DNA from: Conchocele bisecta | Taxonomy: Eukaryota; Mollusca; Bivalvia; Lucinida; Thyasiridae | Reading direction: 5' to 3' | NCBI GenBank assembly: GCA_029237695.1 | Contig: CM055275.1 | Span: 12,474,899 to 12,538,898 of the forward strand | Length of the DNA: 64,000 nucleotides | Part shown: positions 30,366 through 41,135 of the stretch, in pieces | How positions within the stretch are numbered: the stretch's first letter is position 1 | Layout of the letters: each line of letters opens with the position of its first letter | Program-made: the position numbers and the translations under genes | The notes under the pieces: generated by a model | Told to the model about the DNA's origin: nothing | Seen by the model: the letters and a program-made list of their open reading frames with translations, nothing else | The model's database searches: none

Positions 30366-30491
30366 TAGTGAACGTGACTTGACTTTTTGGTATGTGACCT
30401 CCTTCACAGGCACTTTGTGGTATATTGTATGAACGACAACCAGCCGAGATGCCCAAATGTAATCGGATATTATATTAGCAGACTAGGGTAC

Positions 30492-30888
30492 CAAGGTGTA
30501 TGATCACGTGGTACTAACAACAACAACAAGTACCGATTCAAAGTACGTATTATTTCATAGTGTCATTATTACGTAACGGATTTTGATGAAATATGGTGCA
30601 TCAAACGCGTCTTGTTAAGCTGCATTTGGTGGTCTCTGTATTTTCGCCCAAACTTATGTCGTTTTTGCGAAGAATCGATTTCCGTGTCTCCGACACGAAA
30701 ACCGATTCTTCGCAAAAACGACATAAGTCTGTGACAAACTCCATAGACCACCAAATGCATCTCATGAAGACGCGTTTGCTGCGCCATATTTCATCAAAAT
30801 CCGTTGCATATTTAGGAAATTATCAAATAATACTTACTTTGGAGTGGGCGACGTTGTTGTTGTTTTAACCACGTGATCATGCACCTTG
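30492..30888. mobile_element. Family H MITE, 397 bp, 5-bp target duplication
   Basis: Ends CAAGGTGTATGATCACGTGG and CCACGTGATCATGCACCTTG, flanked by GGTAC on both sides (30487-30491, 30889-30893). The empty site in unit 2 (53877-53881) has one GGTAC. The centre is a near-perfect hairpin TTTTGCGAAGAATCGATTTC and its complement. No transposase. Confidence 0.85.
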
Positions 30889-31281
30889 GGTACGACTGCA
30901 GCCATCTTGTCAACCAACAGAAGTGGACTGATTTGACTTGGGCCCGGCTCGCTAATTTGGAGTAACTGATATTCCTTTATTTGTTAGAGCACACCAATTA
31001 ATTTCACTATATAATTTAACCGAATACCATCCAATAAGGCCGTCTTTCCTACTTTCACTATTCGTATGGATGCTGTGGGACTTACTTGTACATGACCTGC
31101 AGCCAGTCTGTCCTGGTTCTTCATGAATTAAACAATTCCGGTGAAAATACGACTACTTCCGCTATCTATATTCATAACGCGCACCTGCAGTCCCGCTGCA
31201 AATAGGCTGCAAATACACATTCATTACCGTATACAGTCTACAAAACTGCTAATTTCCATGGAGCGGTATATAATAAATAGA

Positions 31282-31437
31282 ATATTCATATTATTGCAAC
31301 GAATATGACATATATGTTCATCTCGTGGTGTGAAATGTCCATATTTCACTCTTGCCTAACGGCACTCGTGAAATATGGACATTCCACACCACTCGAGGAA
31401 CATATATGTCATATTCGTTGCAAAAATTTGAATATCC
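31282..31437. repeat. Foldback
   Basis: AATATTCATATT...GCAACGAATATGACATATAT pairs with ATATATGTCATATTCGTTGC...AATATCCT; inside, GTGAAATGTCCATATTTCAC meets GTGAAATATGGACATTCCAC. Single copy; not seen in unit 2. Confidence 0.65.
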
Positions 31438-31526
31438 TCTATATATTCACTTACTCCTAAGAAAGAAAAATCCAACCTCGTCATTCCCCCTGGATACATA
31501 TTGCAACAAGTTTTCATGTAACATTA

Positions 31527-32060
31527 TTAAACGTACATGCCCACTCAGTGGGCACAAACTGTTCTTTATATCGGAGACATCAGAGACATCATCTGAGGCA
31601 TTTTCTGGCAAAATAAACATGCATTCACCTTTACCCATTACCATAGATTGGCATTATTTTACATTTTATATCAGACGTAAATTTGCACACTGATTTCAGG
31701 GGCGATAACCGTGTTTTCTTAAAATGTTAACGGACATTGCTATTTATTCTCTGTATTTATTTTTTGTCGTGCAATGATCATATTTTATAATTTGCGGAAA
31801 ATATTATTTTATCAGGTGACGCATTTAATTAGTATAAATAATTAAAAAATGACATACCTCATTTGCATATGCAAATGGCCTGATACATGTACGACCGCGA
31901 GTCACTATCAGTAAAACAAATATTACTAAATTATTATATCTGTATAGCTGGCGCTTGTATATTTTTAGAACTGATGGAATAGTGACACAAGTATACACTT
32001 ATGTAATTCCTATAAAGAGCATATTATTGTGCCTGCTGAGTGGCGGCTATGCACCTTTAA
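31527..32060. mobile_element. Family C element, full length
   Basis: TTAAACGTACATGCCCACTC to GGCTATGCACCTTTAA. Contains TTTGCATATGCAAATGGCC with the octamer on both strands, and TAGTATAAATAATTAAAA. Counterpart 54203-54692 is cut by a family A insertion. Confidence 0.8.
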
Positions 32061-32353
32061 GTTTCTGGTTTTGTAAATGTCGTATATGTACATGTACTGC
32101 CCTCACGTTGAAGGTCGAAATCCGAAATCACGTGAGGGTGTTACAGTATACTGCAAGTTTTGTAATGACAAATATTGTATTAATTCTGAATGCGGTTTAC
32201 TGTGAATTGATGGGTAAATTTACAATGCACATGCACAAAAGTGAATATTCAACATAATGTGTGAATATGGGTAAATGCAAATTACAAATCCAGTGACACC
32301 TGTGCCATTGCGTTTGTCGTCTGAAATCCCAAATTTCAAATCGTAGGCACATA

Positions 32354-32581
32354 TGAGATATTGTACCTTCGGAGTTCTGCGTAATTTAAGTAAATACGTT
32401 TACAAAATTTACAATATTTTTAATAAATAAAGTCGAACGTTGACCAACCTTTCAGAGTACATGCGGAATAATATTCCGCATGTACTCTGAAAGGTTGGTC
32501 AACGTTCAACTTTATTTATGAACAATATTGTAAATTTTGTAAACGTATTTCATGAAATTACGCAGATATCCGAAGGTACAA
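32354..32581. mobile_element. Large foldback, unit 1 only
   Basis: 228 bp: TTGTACCTTCGGAGTTCTGC pairs with GCAGATATCCGAAGGTACAA; the inner arms ACGTTGACCAACCTTTCAGA and GCGGAATAATATTCCGC are nearly perfect. In unit 2 the corresponding GGCACATATGAGAC stretch (about 56066) has no insertion. Confidence 0.7.
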
Positions 32582-32836
32582 ACTCACACATGGCGTGTCT
32601 CATATGATTTTTTTTCTATATACACGTACTTGCATTACGTATTTAATATAAACCTGTAAATGGATAATGTTAATGTGTTCATGCAAATTGTTCAATGTCG
32701 CCGACATTGACGTATAGCTAAGTTTCATAGTTCAATATTAATGATTGGTGAAGATTGCAGATTACAAGGACAGCGACACCGAATTTTCCCCTAAACTAAA
32801 CCAAGTGAAGGCTGACAACACTGCACAAACAACAGG

Positions 32837-33077
32837 GGGCCGTTTCACTAAAATTCTTACGACTAAAATGTTCGTAAGTGAAAAATTATGATAGTCTGTA
32901 AATTTCACATTAACAATGTTTTCTTGTAAATAATTAATGGATTTACATTTATTGAGCTTAGGCTGTATATGCAGCCTATGCTCAATGAAAGTAAATCCAT
33001 CAATTGAAATTTCCAGACGATTCTAGATTTGCACTTGCGAACATTTTAGTCGTAAGAAGTTTAGTGAAACGGGCCCC
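32837..33077. mobile_element. Family F element
   Basis: GGGGGCCGTTTCACTAAAA to TTTAGTGAAACGGGCCCC. Empty in unit 2, where CAAACAACAAACACGCG (about 56117) is continuous. Confidence 0.8.
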
Positions 33078-33423
33078 ATGGTTCCCGGCCTTCACACGTA
33101 TTGATAACTTACAATTAGCGAGCCGGGCCCAAGGTAAATTAATCCACTTCCGTTGTTGAAAAGATTGCTGCCGTCGTACATTTGTCTGTCAATATACTAT
33201 TAGAGTACACTTGGGTATCACGACGGGTTGGCGTGCATACCACAACGTGCCCGTGAACTCCTTACGGTGTGACTATGCGCACAATTAATTTCGACGTTTA
33301 ATTTGACCTGCGGGTCATGGATTATCTCCATATTATCTATTACTTTGTAGTCGTATAAATGTTTGCTTATTTTCAATATGCAATTTACCATTCAGATTGT
33401 ATCATACCGTAATAATGCATGCA

Positions 33424-34022
33424 TTAAAGGTACATGCCCACTCAGTATGCACACCATCTTCTTTATATCAGAGACATCATCGGAGACATTGTCTGGCAAA
33501 ATAAACACTCATTCACCATTACCCCCCGTATTAATTGGTTTTATTATACATTTTATATCAGACGTAAATTTACACACTGATATCAGGGGATATACTATTT
33601 ATTATCTGTATTATTTTTTGATATGCAATGATCATTCTTTATAATCTGTCGAAAATATATTTTGTTCAGGTGACGCATTTAACTAGCATAAATAATTAAA
33701 AAATATCCTGCCTCCTTTGCATATGAAAATAGCCTGATACCATTACTAAATGATTATATCTGTATAGCGGGAACCCGTAATTTTTAGACCTGGTGCAATA
33801 GTGAGACAAGTATAAACTTAATGAATTCCTATAAAGAATATATCGTACCAATAGCCTGATACCACATCGCGTCACTATCAGTAAAATAAATATTTATAAT
33901 TGATTATATCTGTATAGCGGTCACCCGTAATTATTAGAACTGGTGGATAGCGAGATAATTATACACTTATTTAATTCCTATAAAGAACACGTTGTACCTA
34001 CTGAGTGGGCATACACCTTTAA
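33424..34022. mobile_element. Family C element with internal tandem duplication
   Basis: Full termini. The segment from AGCCTGATACCA to TAGAACTGGTG appears twice (about 33733-33800 and 33850-33950). Counterpart 56465-57079 has the same duplication, so it predates the segmental duplication. Confidence 0.75.
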
Positions 34023-34189
34023 CGCAATACTTTGGGATACACGATTGTTACTGAGTGTTAGTAGCATGCAGGGATCCCGCTGGCGATCGCCACTTTCGCA
34101 ATTGGCGATAAAAATAAACAATTGGCGATAACAAATTACAATTTTTTTCATTTCCCCCAGCCGAATCCTTGAGCATGACATGTGTTTCA

Positions 34190-34880
34190 TTGATGGAATG
34201 ACGAGCAGTGCAGATCCCGAAAAGACCGTGCGAATGTTCTGGATCTACACTGGTCGCAAAGCTTATGGGATTTGTGACCAGTGTATCTGCTGATCAAACA
34301 GCACACTCCTGTAGTCTGATACATAGATAATACCAGGCTAGTGTATTTTGATATTAAGTTTATCAGGCAAGGCTAGGAAACGCGTAGGAATTCCGAGGCT
34401 TGCCGAGAAATTCTTACCGTTTCCGAGCCGAGCCTGATAAACTTGATATCAAATACACTAGCCTGATATTTTATTTATCAGGTAACGTTTTATGCTCGGA
34501 AATGACATTAGATGACGTCGTATTCTATGGACAGAACGCGGACTTGTTTACGTTGCGTCATTACACTGACGTCATTCGGTAACGTCACGTGATGTCATCC
34601 GATCAATGGACCGTCAGTTTTCACTTCGTTGTAACCCGGATGTTGATATCAGGTCAATGTCTGATACAACAATATGTTATCAGTCAGTACGTATTCGGTC
34701 AATGCAGGGCAGGTTACCTGATAAACGATTGTTACTCAGTGTTAGTAGCCCGATCGGTGTTTCATTGATGGAATGGCGAACACTGCAGATCCTGAACAGA
34801 CCGTGCGACACGGTCTGTTCAGGATCTACAATGGTCGCAATGCCCATATTAAGTCATATTTCTCCAGTCATAGCCACAAA
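34190..34880. repeat. Family E copies, a foldback and CRE-like cluster
   Basis: Family E hairpins near 34200-34272 and 34756-34850. A foldback at 34332-34470 (GGCTAGTGTATTTTGATATTA...AAGTTTATCAGGC) resembles family A in design (CGAGGCTTGCCGAG loop) but differs in sequence. Between them, 34515-34600 has GATGACGTCG, TTGCGTCATTAC, CTGACGTCATTC and GTAACGTCACGTGATG. Confidence 0.5.
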
Positions 34881-35783
34881 TTAGATTTATCATGTTGCAC
34901 TGACAAACATTTACTCACCAGTTGTCATTCCACAATACCTCACTCAGCGACTGACGTATACACCTATTTATTTATTTTGTGACCAGAGTAAATCCAGATT
35001 ATGCTGATTAGTAACATGGCATGATTGAACTTTGCTCTGTTCAATAATACTAGCCAATTGACAGTTTAGCTTCGAATCGAACTGCGTATACACGCATATC
35101 GATTAAAAACTACACTGGTCATCGACAAGCCAAATTATTTAATTCGGTCGCATGTATTTGCTGGAAATCCCGAGCCCGCTAATCCACCTGCTCACGCATT
35201 TGTCCAGAATACGGTCGCATTAAGACATCAATGCTGTCAGTATTGATGAGTAGCAAAATGCTGTGGGTCGGGGGCTGAGCGTTGGTCCGGTCATTGTCCG
35301 GCAAATGCATACAACCAGAAACTCATGATCTGCAAACCCCAGACATTATTTGAATCAAGTGAAATATTATGTTGCAACAAGGTGACATATAGGTCCAATG
35401 GGCCGGGTGTAATTAGTATGATTATCAACGTTATATGTATTCTTGTACGTTTACACATGTCACTATAATAAACAAATTACTTACTTACTTAATATATCAT
35501 TCTATACATGTTACACATTATTGGAGACAAACATATGTACTTATTAAAGGTACATACCCACTCAGTAGGCACAATTCCGTAAAGCAATAGTTTCCCTAAA
35601 TTAACGCCGTATTTGGTTATTTATATTTGTGAAACTATCGTTAAAAGAAACGTAAATCTAAGCAATGCATTTGAGTTGCGTTTCCTATGGTTTAAAAAAA
35701 CATTAGGTTCGGAATCCACGCACTTCAAAGAGACCAACGGTTATCCATACTAAAGTAAACGCAACAACCCCTGGCATTATTTC
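34881..35783. other. Mostly anonymous duplicated sequence
   Basis: A family C end fragment at 35543-35573 and a family D fragment (CTAAAGTAAACGCAACA, about 35750). The former is where family S inserted in unit 2. 34990-35510 has no counterpart recognised in unit 2. Confidence 0.4.
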
Positions 35784-36240
35784 TTAAAGGTACATGCCCA
35801 CTCATTAGGCACAACATGTTCTTTATAGGAATTAAATAAGTGTATAATTGTGTCACTATTCCACCAGTTCTAAAAAATACAAGTGCCCGCTATACAGATA
35901 TAATCATTTAGTAATATTTGTTTTACTGATAGTGACGCGCGGTGGTATCAGGCTATTTTCATATGCAAATGAGGTATGCTATTTTTAAGTTATTTATACT
36001 AATTAAATGCGTCTTCCGAAAACATAATATTGACAGATTATAAAGTATGATCATTTTAAGGAAACACGGTTATCGCCCCTGATATCAGTGTGGAAATTCT
36101 ACGTCTATATAAAATGTATAATAATGCCAATCAATACGTGGGTAATGGTGAATAAATATTTATTTTGCTAGAAAATGTCTCAGATGATGTCTCCGATATA
36201 AAGAACATTTTGTGCCTACTACGTGGGCATGTACCTTTAA
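35784..36240. mobile_element. Family C element with TTAA target duplication
   Basis: TTAA|AGGTACATGCCC... to ...GGGCATGTACCT|TTAA. Unit 2 keeps the empty site: TTTCTTAAATGTGTCCCC at 58141-58158, with one TTAA. This fixes the element boundary and the TTAA duplication. About 450 bp, no coding capacity. TTAA targets are typical of piggyBac and Kolobok transposases. Confidence 0.85.
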
Positions 36241-36246
36241 ATGTGT

Positions 36247-36600
36247 CCCCAGTGCTCCAGATAAGGAATTAGTAATTGAGTATTTTCACTCTATCATATC
36301 TGAAGCAATTGGGTATTTAAATATTTTAATTGGGTAAAATAAAATCACACTACTGCTTACACATCACCAGACAGCAATTATTGAATAGTTTGCTTCGAAA
36401 TGAAAACATGTCTTGGCATTTCATTAGAATTGTCTCCTTGGAGACAATTCTAATGAAATACCAAGATGTGTTTTCATGAAAAATAAGAAAAATATGCTAT
36501 ATGTGTGGTCTGTTTGTTTTTTTCAGCATGATAAACGTACCACACATAGTGTATTGCTTTTTGATACTCGCTACTTTTGATTTCAATTGGGTATTTACGC
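36247..36600. mobile_element. Family O element
   Basis: CCCCAGTGCTCCAGATAAGG to AATTGGGTATTTACGCAA, central hairpin ATTAGAATTGTCTCC/GGAGACAATTCTAAT. Counterpart 58149-58375 has lost its right third. Confidence 0.65.
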
Positions 36601-36624
36601 AAATTAAGCTTCTGTCGGCGGTAG

Positions 36625-36725
36625 GACCCAACTTTGTCATGGACTGTGTTGGAAATTACAACAAATATTTTTTGAAAAAAATCCGACACGAAACAAGCGA
36701 AGAGGAATGGAAAACCATCGTTTAA
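36625..36725 (+). CDS. Possible terminal coding exon, plus strand, unit 1
   Basis: After the acceptor-like CTGTCGGCGGTAG the frame reads PNFVMDCVGNYNKYF then LKKIRHETSEEEWKTIV and a stop at 36723-36725. An AATAAA follows 85 bases later. The last 16 residues (KKIRHETSEEEWKTIV), stop and AATAAA are identical in unit 2 (58376-58427), where a deletion has removed the first half. The charged, Trp-containing tail looks protein-like. I do not recognise the family. It starts with two bases of a split codon, so it cannot join the start exon at 29203-29226 (phase 0) directly. Confidence 0.4.
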
Positions 36726-36809
36726 ATACCCGGCTTTCAACCATTTAAAAGCCGGTCGTTTCTTTCAATGCATCAACTTGACATGATCGTTTTCGTTGTT
36801 TTTTAATGT

Positions 36810-36815
36810 AATAAA
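36810..36815 (+). terminator. Possible polyadenylation signal
   Basis: AATAAA 85 bases after the stop at 36725; kept in unit 2 at 58512-58517. Confidence 0.35.
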
Positions 36816-37103
36816 CGTGTTTTCGTTGTTTTTCAATTATGAACACGAAAACGATGTAAAACGATAGTCAATCTTTCGTCTGTTGAAGCAGCAACATATC
36901 CGGACTGTAGGTCACGACAGATTTGGTCAATATGTGTACTTGTAAAACCTGATGAAACGAATGAGTTAGAAGCGATACTACCTAATCACAAAGTGATACA
37001 AATATAACGTAATCCAGTATTTGCTGAACACCCCTCGTATCGATAATCAATGCGTGTCCCGCCAATACAAAATTGGGCTTAGTTATTATCCCCTCGCCGA
37101 TAG

Positions 37104-37400
37104 GTATACTACGGAAGCCCATTAGGGCCACTTCACTTTTTTTTTTATCTTTTCTTGAATTTTCGAGATCTTTTCTTTTTTTTTAATTTCCATTTATTCA
37201 AGATGTTTTCTTGAATTTTCAAGTTCTTTTCTTGAATTTTCAAGATCTTTTCTTGAATTTTCAAGAAAAGATCTTGAAAATTCAAGAAAAGAACTTGAAA
37301 ATTCAAGACAAGAAAAGAACTTGAAAATTCAAGAAAACATCTTGAATAAATGGAAATTAAAAAAAAAGTGAAGTGGCCCTAATGGGCTTCCGTAGTATAC
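37104..37400. mobile_element. Family R long foldback, 297 bp
   Basis: Perfect-looking arms start GTATACTACGGAAGCCCATT and GGGCCACTTCAC, followed by poly-T/poly-A and inner repeats of TTTTCTTGAATTTTCAAG that are themselves palindromic. Absent from unit 2: the corresponding place (about 58815-58885) has unrelated sequence with an ACGT microsatellite. Confidence 0.8.
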
Positions 37401-37700
37401 GTAGTACACATTTCATTTTTAAATAACTCACGAACCGAACACGATGGTGCTTTGTTTTCTATACGATCCACGTCCGACAATCCAAAGTCAATGTCACTGA
37501 GGACTGTGTTCACCTTCAGATCTTTGTAATGTTAAATATTTTGTTATCCTTTCAGTAACTCATGAACCGCTTCACCGATTTTGATAATATTTGGCCATGA
37601 TGTGTGTCTCGGGATGATGCTCTGTTTTATATACTACCAGTCACGTCCGACCGCCCAAGGACAACGTCACTGAGGACTTGATTGTCTTTTTATTAAGGCT
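37401..37700. repeat. Degenerate dispersed repeat, two tandem units
   Basis: Each unit: TAACTCACGAACCG..., then GGTGCTTTGTTTTC..., CCACGTCCGAC..., GTCACTGAGGAC. Unit-2 counterpart 58890-59200. The 'AACTCACGAACCGCTTCACC' phrase is one I associate with molluscan dispersed repeats, unverified. Confidence 0.5.
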
Positions 37701-37754
37701 GCCAGCGAGGGAATTAGCTTGTTCTACATGAATTTGCGTCCAGTTTTCCCGGTT

Positions 37755-38203
37755 TCTGATCATGATCTACACTGTTCGCTGTTGAGCCGGGGAAACATTT
37801 GTTTTACTGGTAATGAAAGGTTTAGATCCGTGTCGGTCTGACTGAATGTACTAGATGAGCATGAGCTATGCTGTGAAAAAGCTGAATGAGCGGGTATTGT
37901 CAAATGGTGACAATCTTTATTCGGTGATTGGCCCAGATCAGATAACTTAAGCAAACATCCAATACAAAACATGCCAGTATTTAGACAACCCGGAAGAATG
38001 ACAATTGTGGCTCTGTCTGGAGAAATGGTGCTTATACAATTTGCCCTCAGTGTAGACCAAGATCAGGCTGCGCATCCGCGCAGCCTGATCAGGGTATGCA
38101 CTGCTCACCATTCCGTCTGTGAATCACCCGTTATATATTATATCCATATTCCATAACATATACTTCCACTGTGTAATAACACAATGAATAAAACGTAATA
38201 ATA
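37755..38203. repeat. Family E copy and duplicated sequence
   Basis: Family E hairpin 38040-38105 (AGACCAAGATCAGGCTGCGC) and a partial one at 37757-37785. The minus-strand frame 37760-37972 is open in both units but differs by mixed silent and replacement changes and indels, so I do not call it coding. Confidence 0.45.
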
Positions 38204-38403
38204 CACTAGACTGAGTGTAATAAATACTAGATGTAATGTATACGACCAATGCATGTCACGATTTGCGAGGAGTATACTATATATCCAATGAGTCATAATG
38301 TGCTTATGCAGGAAAGATTATTCAGCATTTGCGTTGATTGTAATAATGATATACATGTATATTAAACGTGCTGACTGTTTCATTAGACACGCGACATAAC
38401 CTA

Positions 38404-38922
38404 CTGTCTGTTCCACGTTTTTCTGCCGGCGAACTTTTGGCTATTAAACACATTAAATCATAAACATATTTACATGTAAGTACGTTATCATCAATAATAA
38501 CAAAGTAGCCCTACCCCACAAAAAATATTTGTTGAAATATTAATTTTATAGCGAAAAAAACATTTTTCTATTGCAACTTAACATGGGGAGAAAAAGGTGG
38601 AAGCAATGGGGGAGGAGTAAAAAAAAAGAGATTTTTTTTTGGAAATTGACTCCTGGAAACCTGGAAATGATGTAACTAAGAAAACAAATTAAAATTAAAA
38701 ATTATTTAAAAAATTCTATTTTTAGCTCCCATGTTAAATTCCCATAGGAAAATAGTTTTTTTCACAATAAAATCAATATTTGACGGAATTTTATCAAATA
38801 AAAAATTACGGGAGCGTGACTTTTTTGTTATTGAAGAAAAAGTACTTATTTTTAAATAATAATTAAGATTTAATGCGTTTAATGGCCAAAATATCGTTGG
38901 CAGCAAACCGTAGAACCGACAG
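38404..38922. mobile_element. Family W element, 519 bp
   Basis: TA then CTGTCTGTTCCACGTTTTTC; end ACCGTAGAACCGACAG then TA. Contains CCATAGGAAAATAG and AACATGGGGAGAAAAAGG. Lies just right of unit 1's end. Confidence 0.75.
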
Positions 38923-38977
38923 TAGAGGATAATACTTCCGCCTCGTATGACGGGAAGTCCGATAGTTACTTACCAAA

Positions 38978-39400
38978 TAAAATTTATGTTAAAAAACTTC
39001 CTCAATCCTTTTTTTGCAGGGTTGAGGAAGTTTTTAGCATAAATTTAAATTTCAGCCAGTAAACTTCAGGCCCGTACGCAGGATTTTCTATTGGGGGTGC
39101 GTCAGGGGCGAGCCCCATGTAGTGGCGTGAGTACGCTAGGGGGGTACCGGGATGGGCGAGGCTCTGCCGAGCACATCCCGTTTCCATGCCGCGCCATATA
39201 TGTTTTCCCATTCACGGCACTAACCCACTATTCTATTTATTCCGTCAACACCTACAAATAGCTTCAAAATGCAATACAAATAACCCCAGCCACCGCACAT
39301 ATTCATACGCAGTGATTAGGTCGTGTTGACAGGATATCAAAAATGTTCCACGGCACCGTGTTTCACGGCACATACGCACTGTGTTGACGTGATAAATGCA
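38978..39400. repeat. Hairpin, family Z end and partial family A
   Basis: 38978-39046: AACTTCCTCAATCC / GGTTGAGGAAGTT hairpin. 39068-39100: family Z end (GGCCCGTACGCAGGA) without partner. 39145-39400: family A from mid-palindrome (GGGATGGGCGAGGCTC) to GTGTTGACGTGATAAA. Confidence 0.55.
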
Positions 39401-39839
39401 TGTTCACGTATAGACAGAAAATGTGTATATATAGTCCGGGATGTGTTCATGTATGCATGTAGCTTCATATTACGAAACACGTATTGTAATACGTAACTTA
39501 AAATGTCGCCGTCTTATATCCTCTTTTATTGTTTTAGAAACCGTGTACAAGTGTTGATTAGGAACTTTAGGTTTTTTTAAACAGTATTGTTATACTTGCA
39601 AGTGAATCGTCTCTTATAATTCTATATTGGATGGTAACTATGCGCGTATATTATATAATTGTTGGGTATATTATGTTGTACATTTGATGAAATGCAAAAC
39701 AGAAAATGACTAAAATGAATTGAAGTATAAGCCTTAGGGTGACACAACAATATACATGTAATAAACAAGCACGTTAGTAGTCCATTTTGTTGTGTAGTGT
39801 CAAATTATTATACATGTAGTATGTTTTATTTAAACACTT
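39401..39839. other. Anonymous sequence
   Basis: No repeat copy, exon or RNA gene recognised in these 440 bases. Confidence 0.4.
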
Positions 39840-40588
39840 TTAACGGTACATGCCCACTCAGTAGGCACAATATGGTCTGTATAGGAATTATATATTAAGT
39901 GTTTACTTATGTCTCTATTCCACCAGTTCTAACAATTTCAAATGTCCGCTATACAGATATAATCATTTAGTAATATGTATTTACTGATAGTGACTCGCGG
40001 TGGTATCAGGCTATTTTCATATGTAAATGAGGCATGATATTTTTTAATTATTTATACTAATTAAATGCGTCACCTGAAAAAATAATATTGTCGAGAGATT
40101 ATAAAGTATGATCATTAAACACGGTTATCGCCCCTGATATCAGTGTGGAAATTTACGTCTCTTATATAATGTATAACAATGCCAATCTATACGTCTGTAG
40201 CCTATTTCATCAACATTGCAAAGTATACTTTACTAGCAAAGTATACTTTGAGGGAGTAATCATTTATTTTTCCTGAAATGCATTATTTCATGTAGAACTA
40301 ACAAATGCATATATTTCATGATTAAAAGTATGCAGAATTATTATACTGAATTTATTACATTATCACAGCCAATTTGATAAATTCAGTATAATAAAAATTA
40401 ATAAATTTATCATAAAATTGAAAATTTCTCCCTCAAAGTATACTTTGTTACTAAAGTATACTTTGCAATGTTGATGAAATAGGCTACTGGTAATGGCGAA
40501 TTAATGTTTATTTTGCCAGAAAATGTATCAGATGATGTCTCTGATATAAAGAACACTTTGTGCCTACTGAGTGGGCATGTACGTTTAA
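39840..40588. mobile_element. Family C element with nested family B
   Basis: TTAACGGTACATGCCC to GGGCATGTACGTTTAA. Family B (40197-40487) splits it after GCCAATCTATACGT; the C sequence resumes at GGTAATGGCGAATTAATG. So B jumped after C here. Confidence 0.8.
40197..40487. mobile_element. Family B MITE nested in family C
   Basis: Ends TGTAGCCTATTTCATC and GATGAAATAGGCTACT. The central hairpin lacks its right arm (CACAGCCAATTTGATAAATT), so it is a deletion variant. Confidence 0.8.
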
Positions 40589-40730
40589 GACATATGGCCC
40601 ATGAAGTAGTGCAAAATACATTTTCATACGTGCATGTGACAAGATATCAGATATAACTATACTAGGCTTACATGTATATTAGACTCGCAAATTGATCATA
40701 GCAAGATTACTGAATACAAAGGCTACATAA

Positions 40731-41135
40731 AGGCCCGTACGCAGGAAATATTTTAGGCGGGGGGAGTGGGGTGTGCTATCGACGGCGCAAAGGGCTAAAC
40801 ATTGTTTTTTGCACACCCACGGACAGACCTCGGCAGATTAACCCTTTCACGCCTAAGTAACTGGAATAGATTTTGATTTGTTAATTTTGCGACCAATCTA
40901 AATCATCACAAACTGATTTTCAGACTAGTCCATTTATGAACATGGGGTGTTTTTGTTCTGAAAATTATGAAAATTAATTGCAAAAAGTGCAGATCCTGAT
41001 GAGACGGCTCGTTACGAGCCGTCTCATCTGGACCTACACTGTTTGCCAATACCACTATGCAGGCCTGCGAGTTAAAGAGTGAAAGGGTTAAGGGGGTGCG
41101 TACGCACCCGTCGCACCCCCTCTGCGTACGGGCCT
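40731..41135. mobile_element. Family Z element
   Basis: AGGCCCGTACGCAGGAA to TCTGCGTACGGGCCT, with inner GGCGCAAAGGGCTAAACATTG, a hairpin AGACGGCTCGTTACGAGCCG and a TGCGTACGCACC repeat. Followed at 41171-41201 by a short family A end (AGAATAGTAGGTCAGTGCC). Confidence 0.7.

Larger units (their letters stand above)
20143..38213 (+). repeat. Segmental duplication, unit 1 (about 18 kb)
   Basis: Colinear, same-strand match to 43253-59653. Anchor pairs: 20160/43275, 20700/43800, 21640/47690, 22490/48225, 23150/48880, 24990/49207, 25450/49652, 26386/50958, 28130/52105, 29030/52705, 29203/52880, 30420/53790, 31527/54203, 32170/55900, 33300/56330, 34000/57060, 36247/58149, 36680/58380, 37800/59300. 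The match ends at AATACACTAGAC (38203-38213 and 59642-59653). Divergence is a few percent in the best stretches plus many indels. Confidence 0.8.

Noticed and set aside
37104..37400. CRISPR-like or regularly spaced repeat look of the TTTTCTTGAATTTTCAAG runs
   Set aside because: No spacers: the units are contiguous halves of one inverted repeat in a eukaryotic genome.
37760..37972. Ser/Thr-rich minus-strand frame conserved at 59267-59464
   Set aside because: Differences between the two copies are a mix of silent, replacement and indel changes as in flanking DNA, and the right end is a family E repeat.
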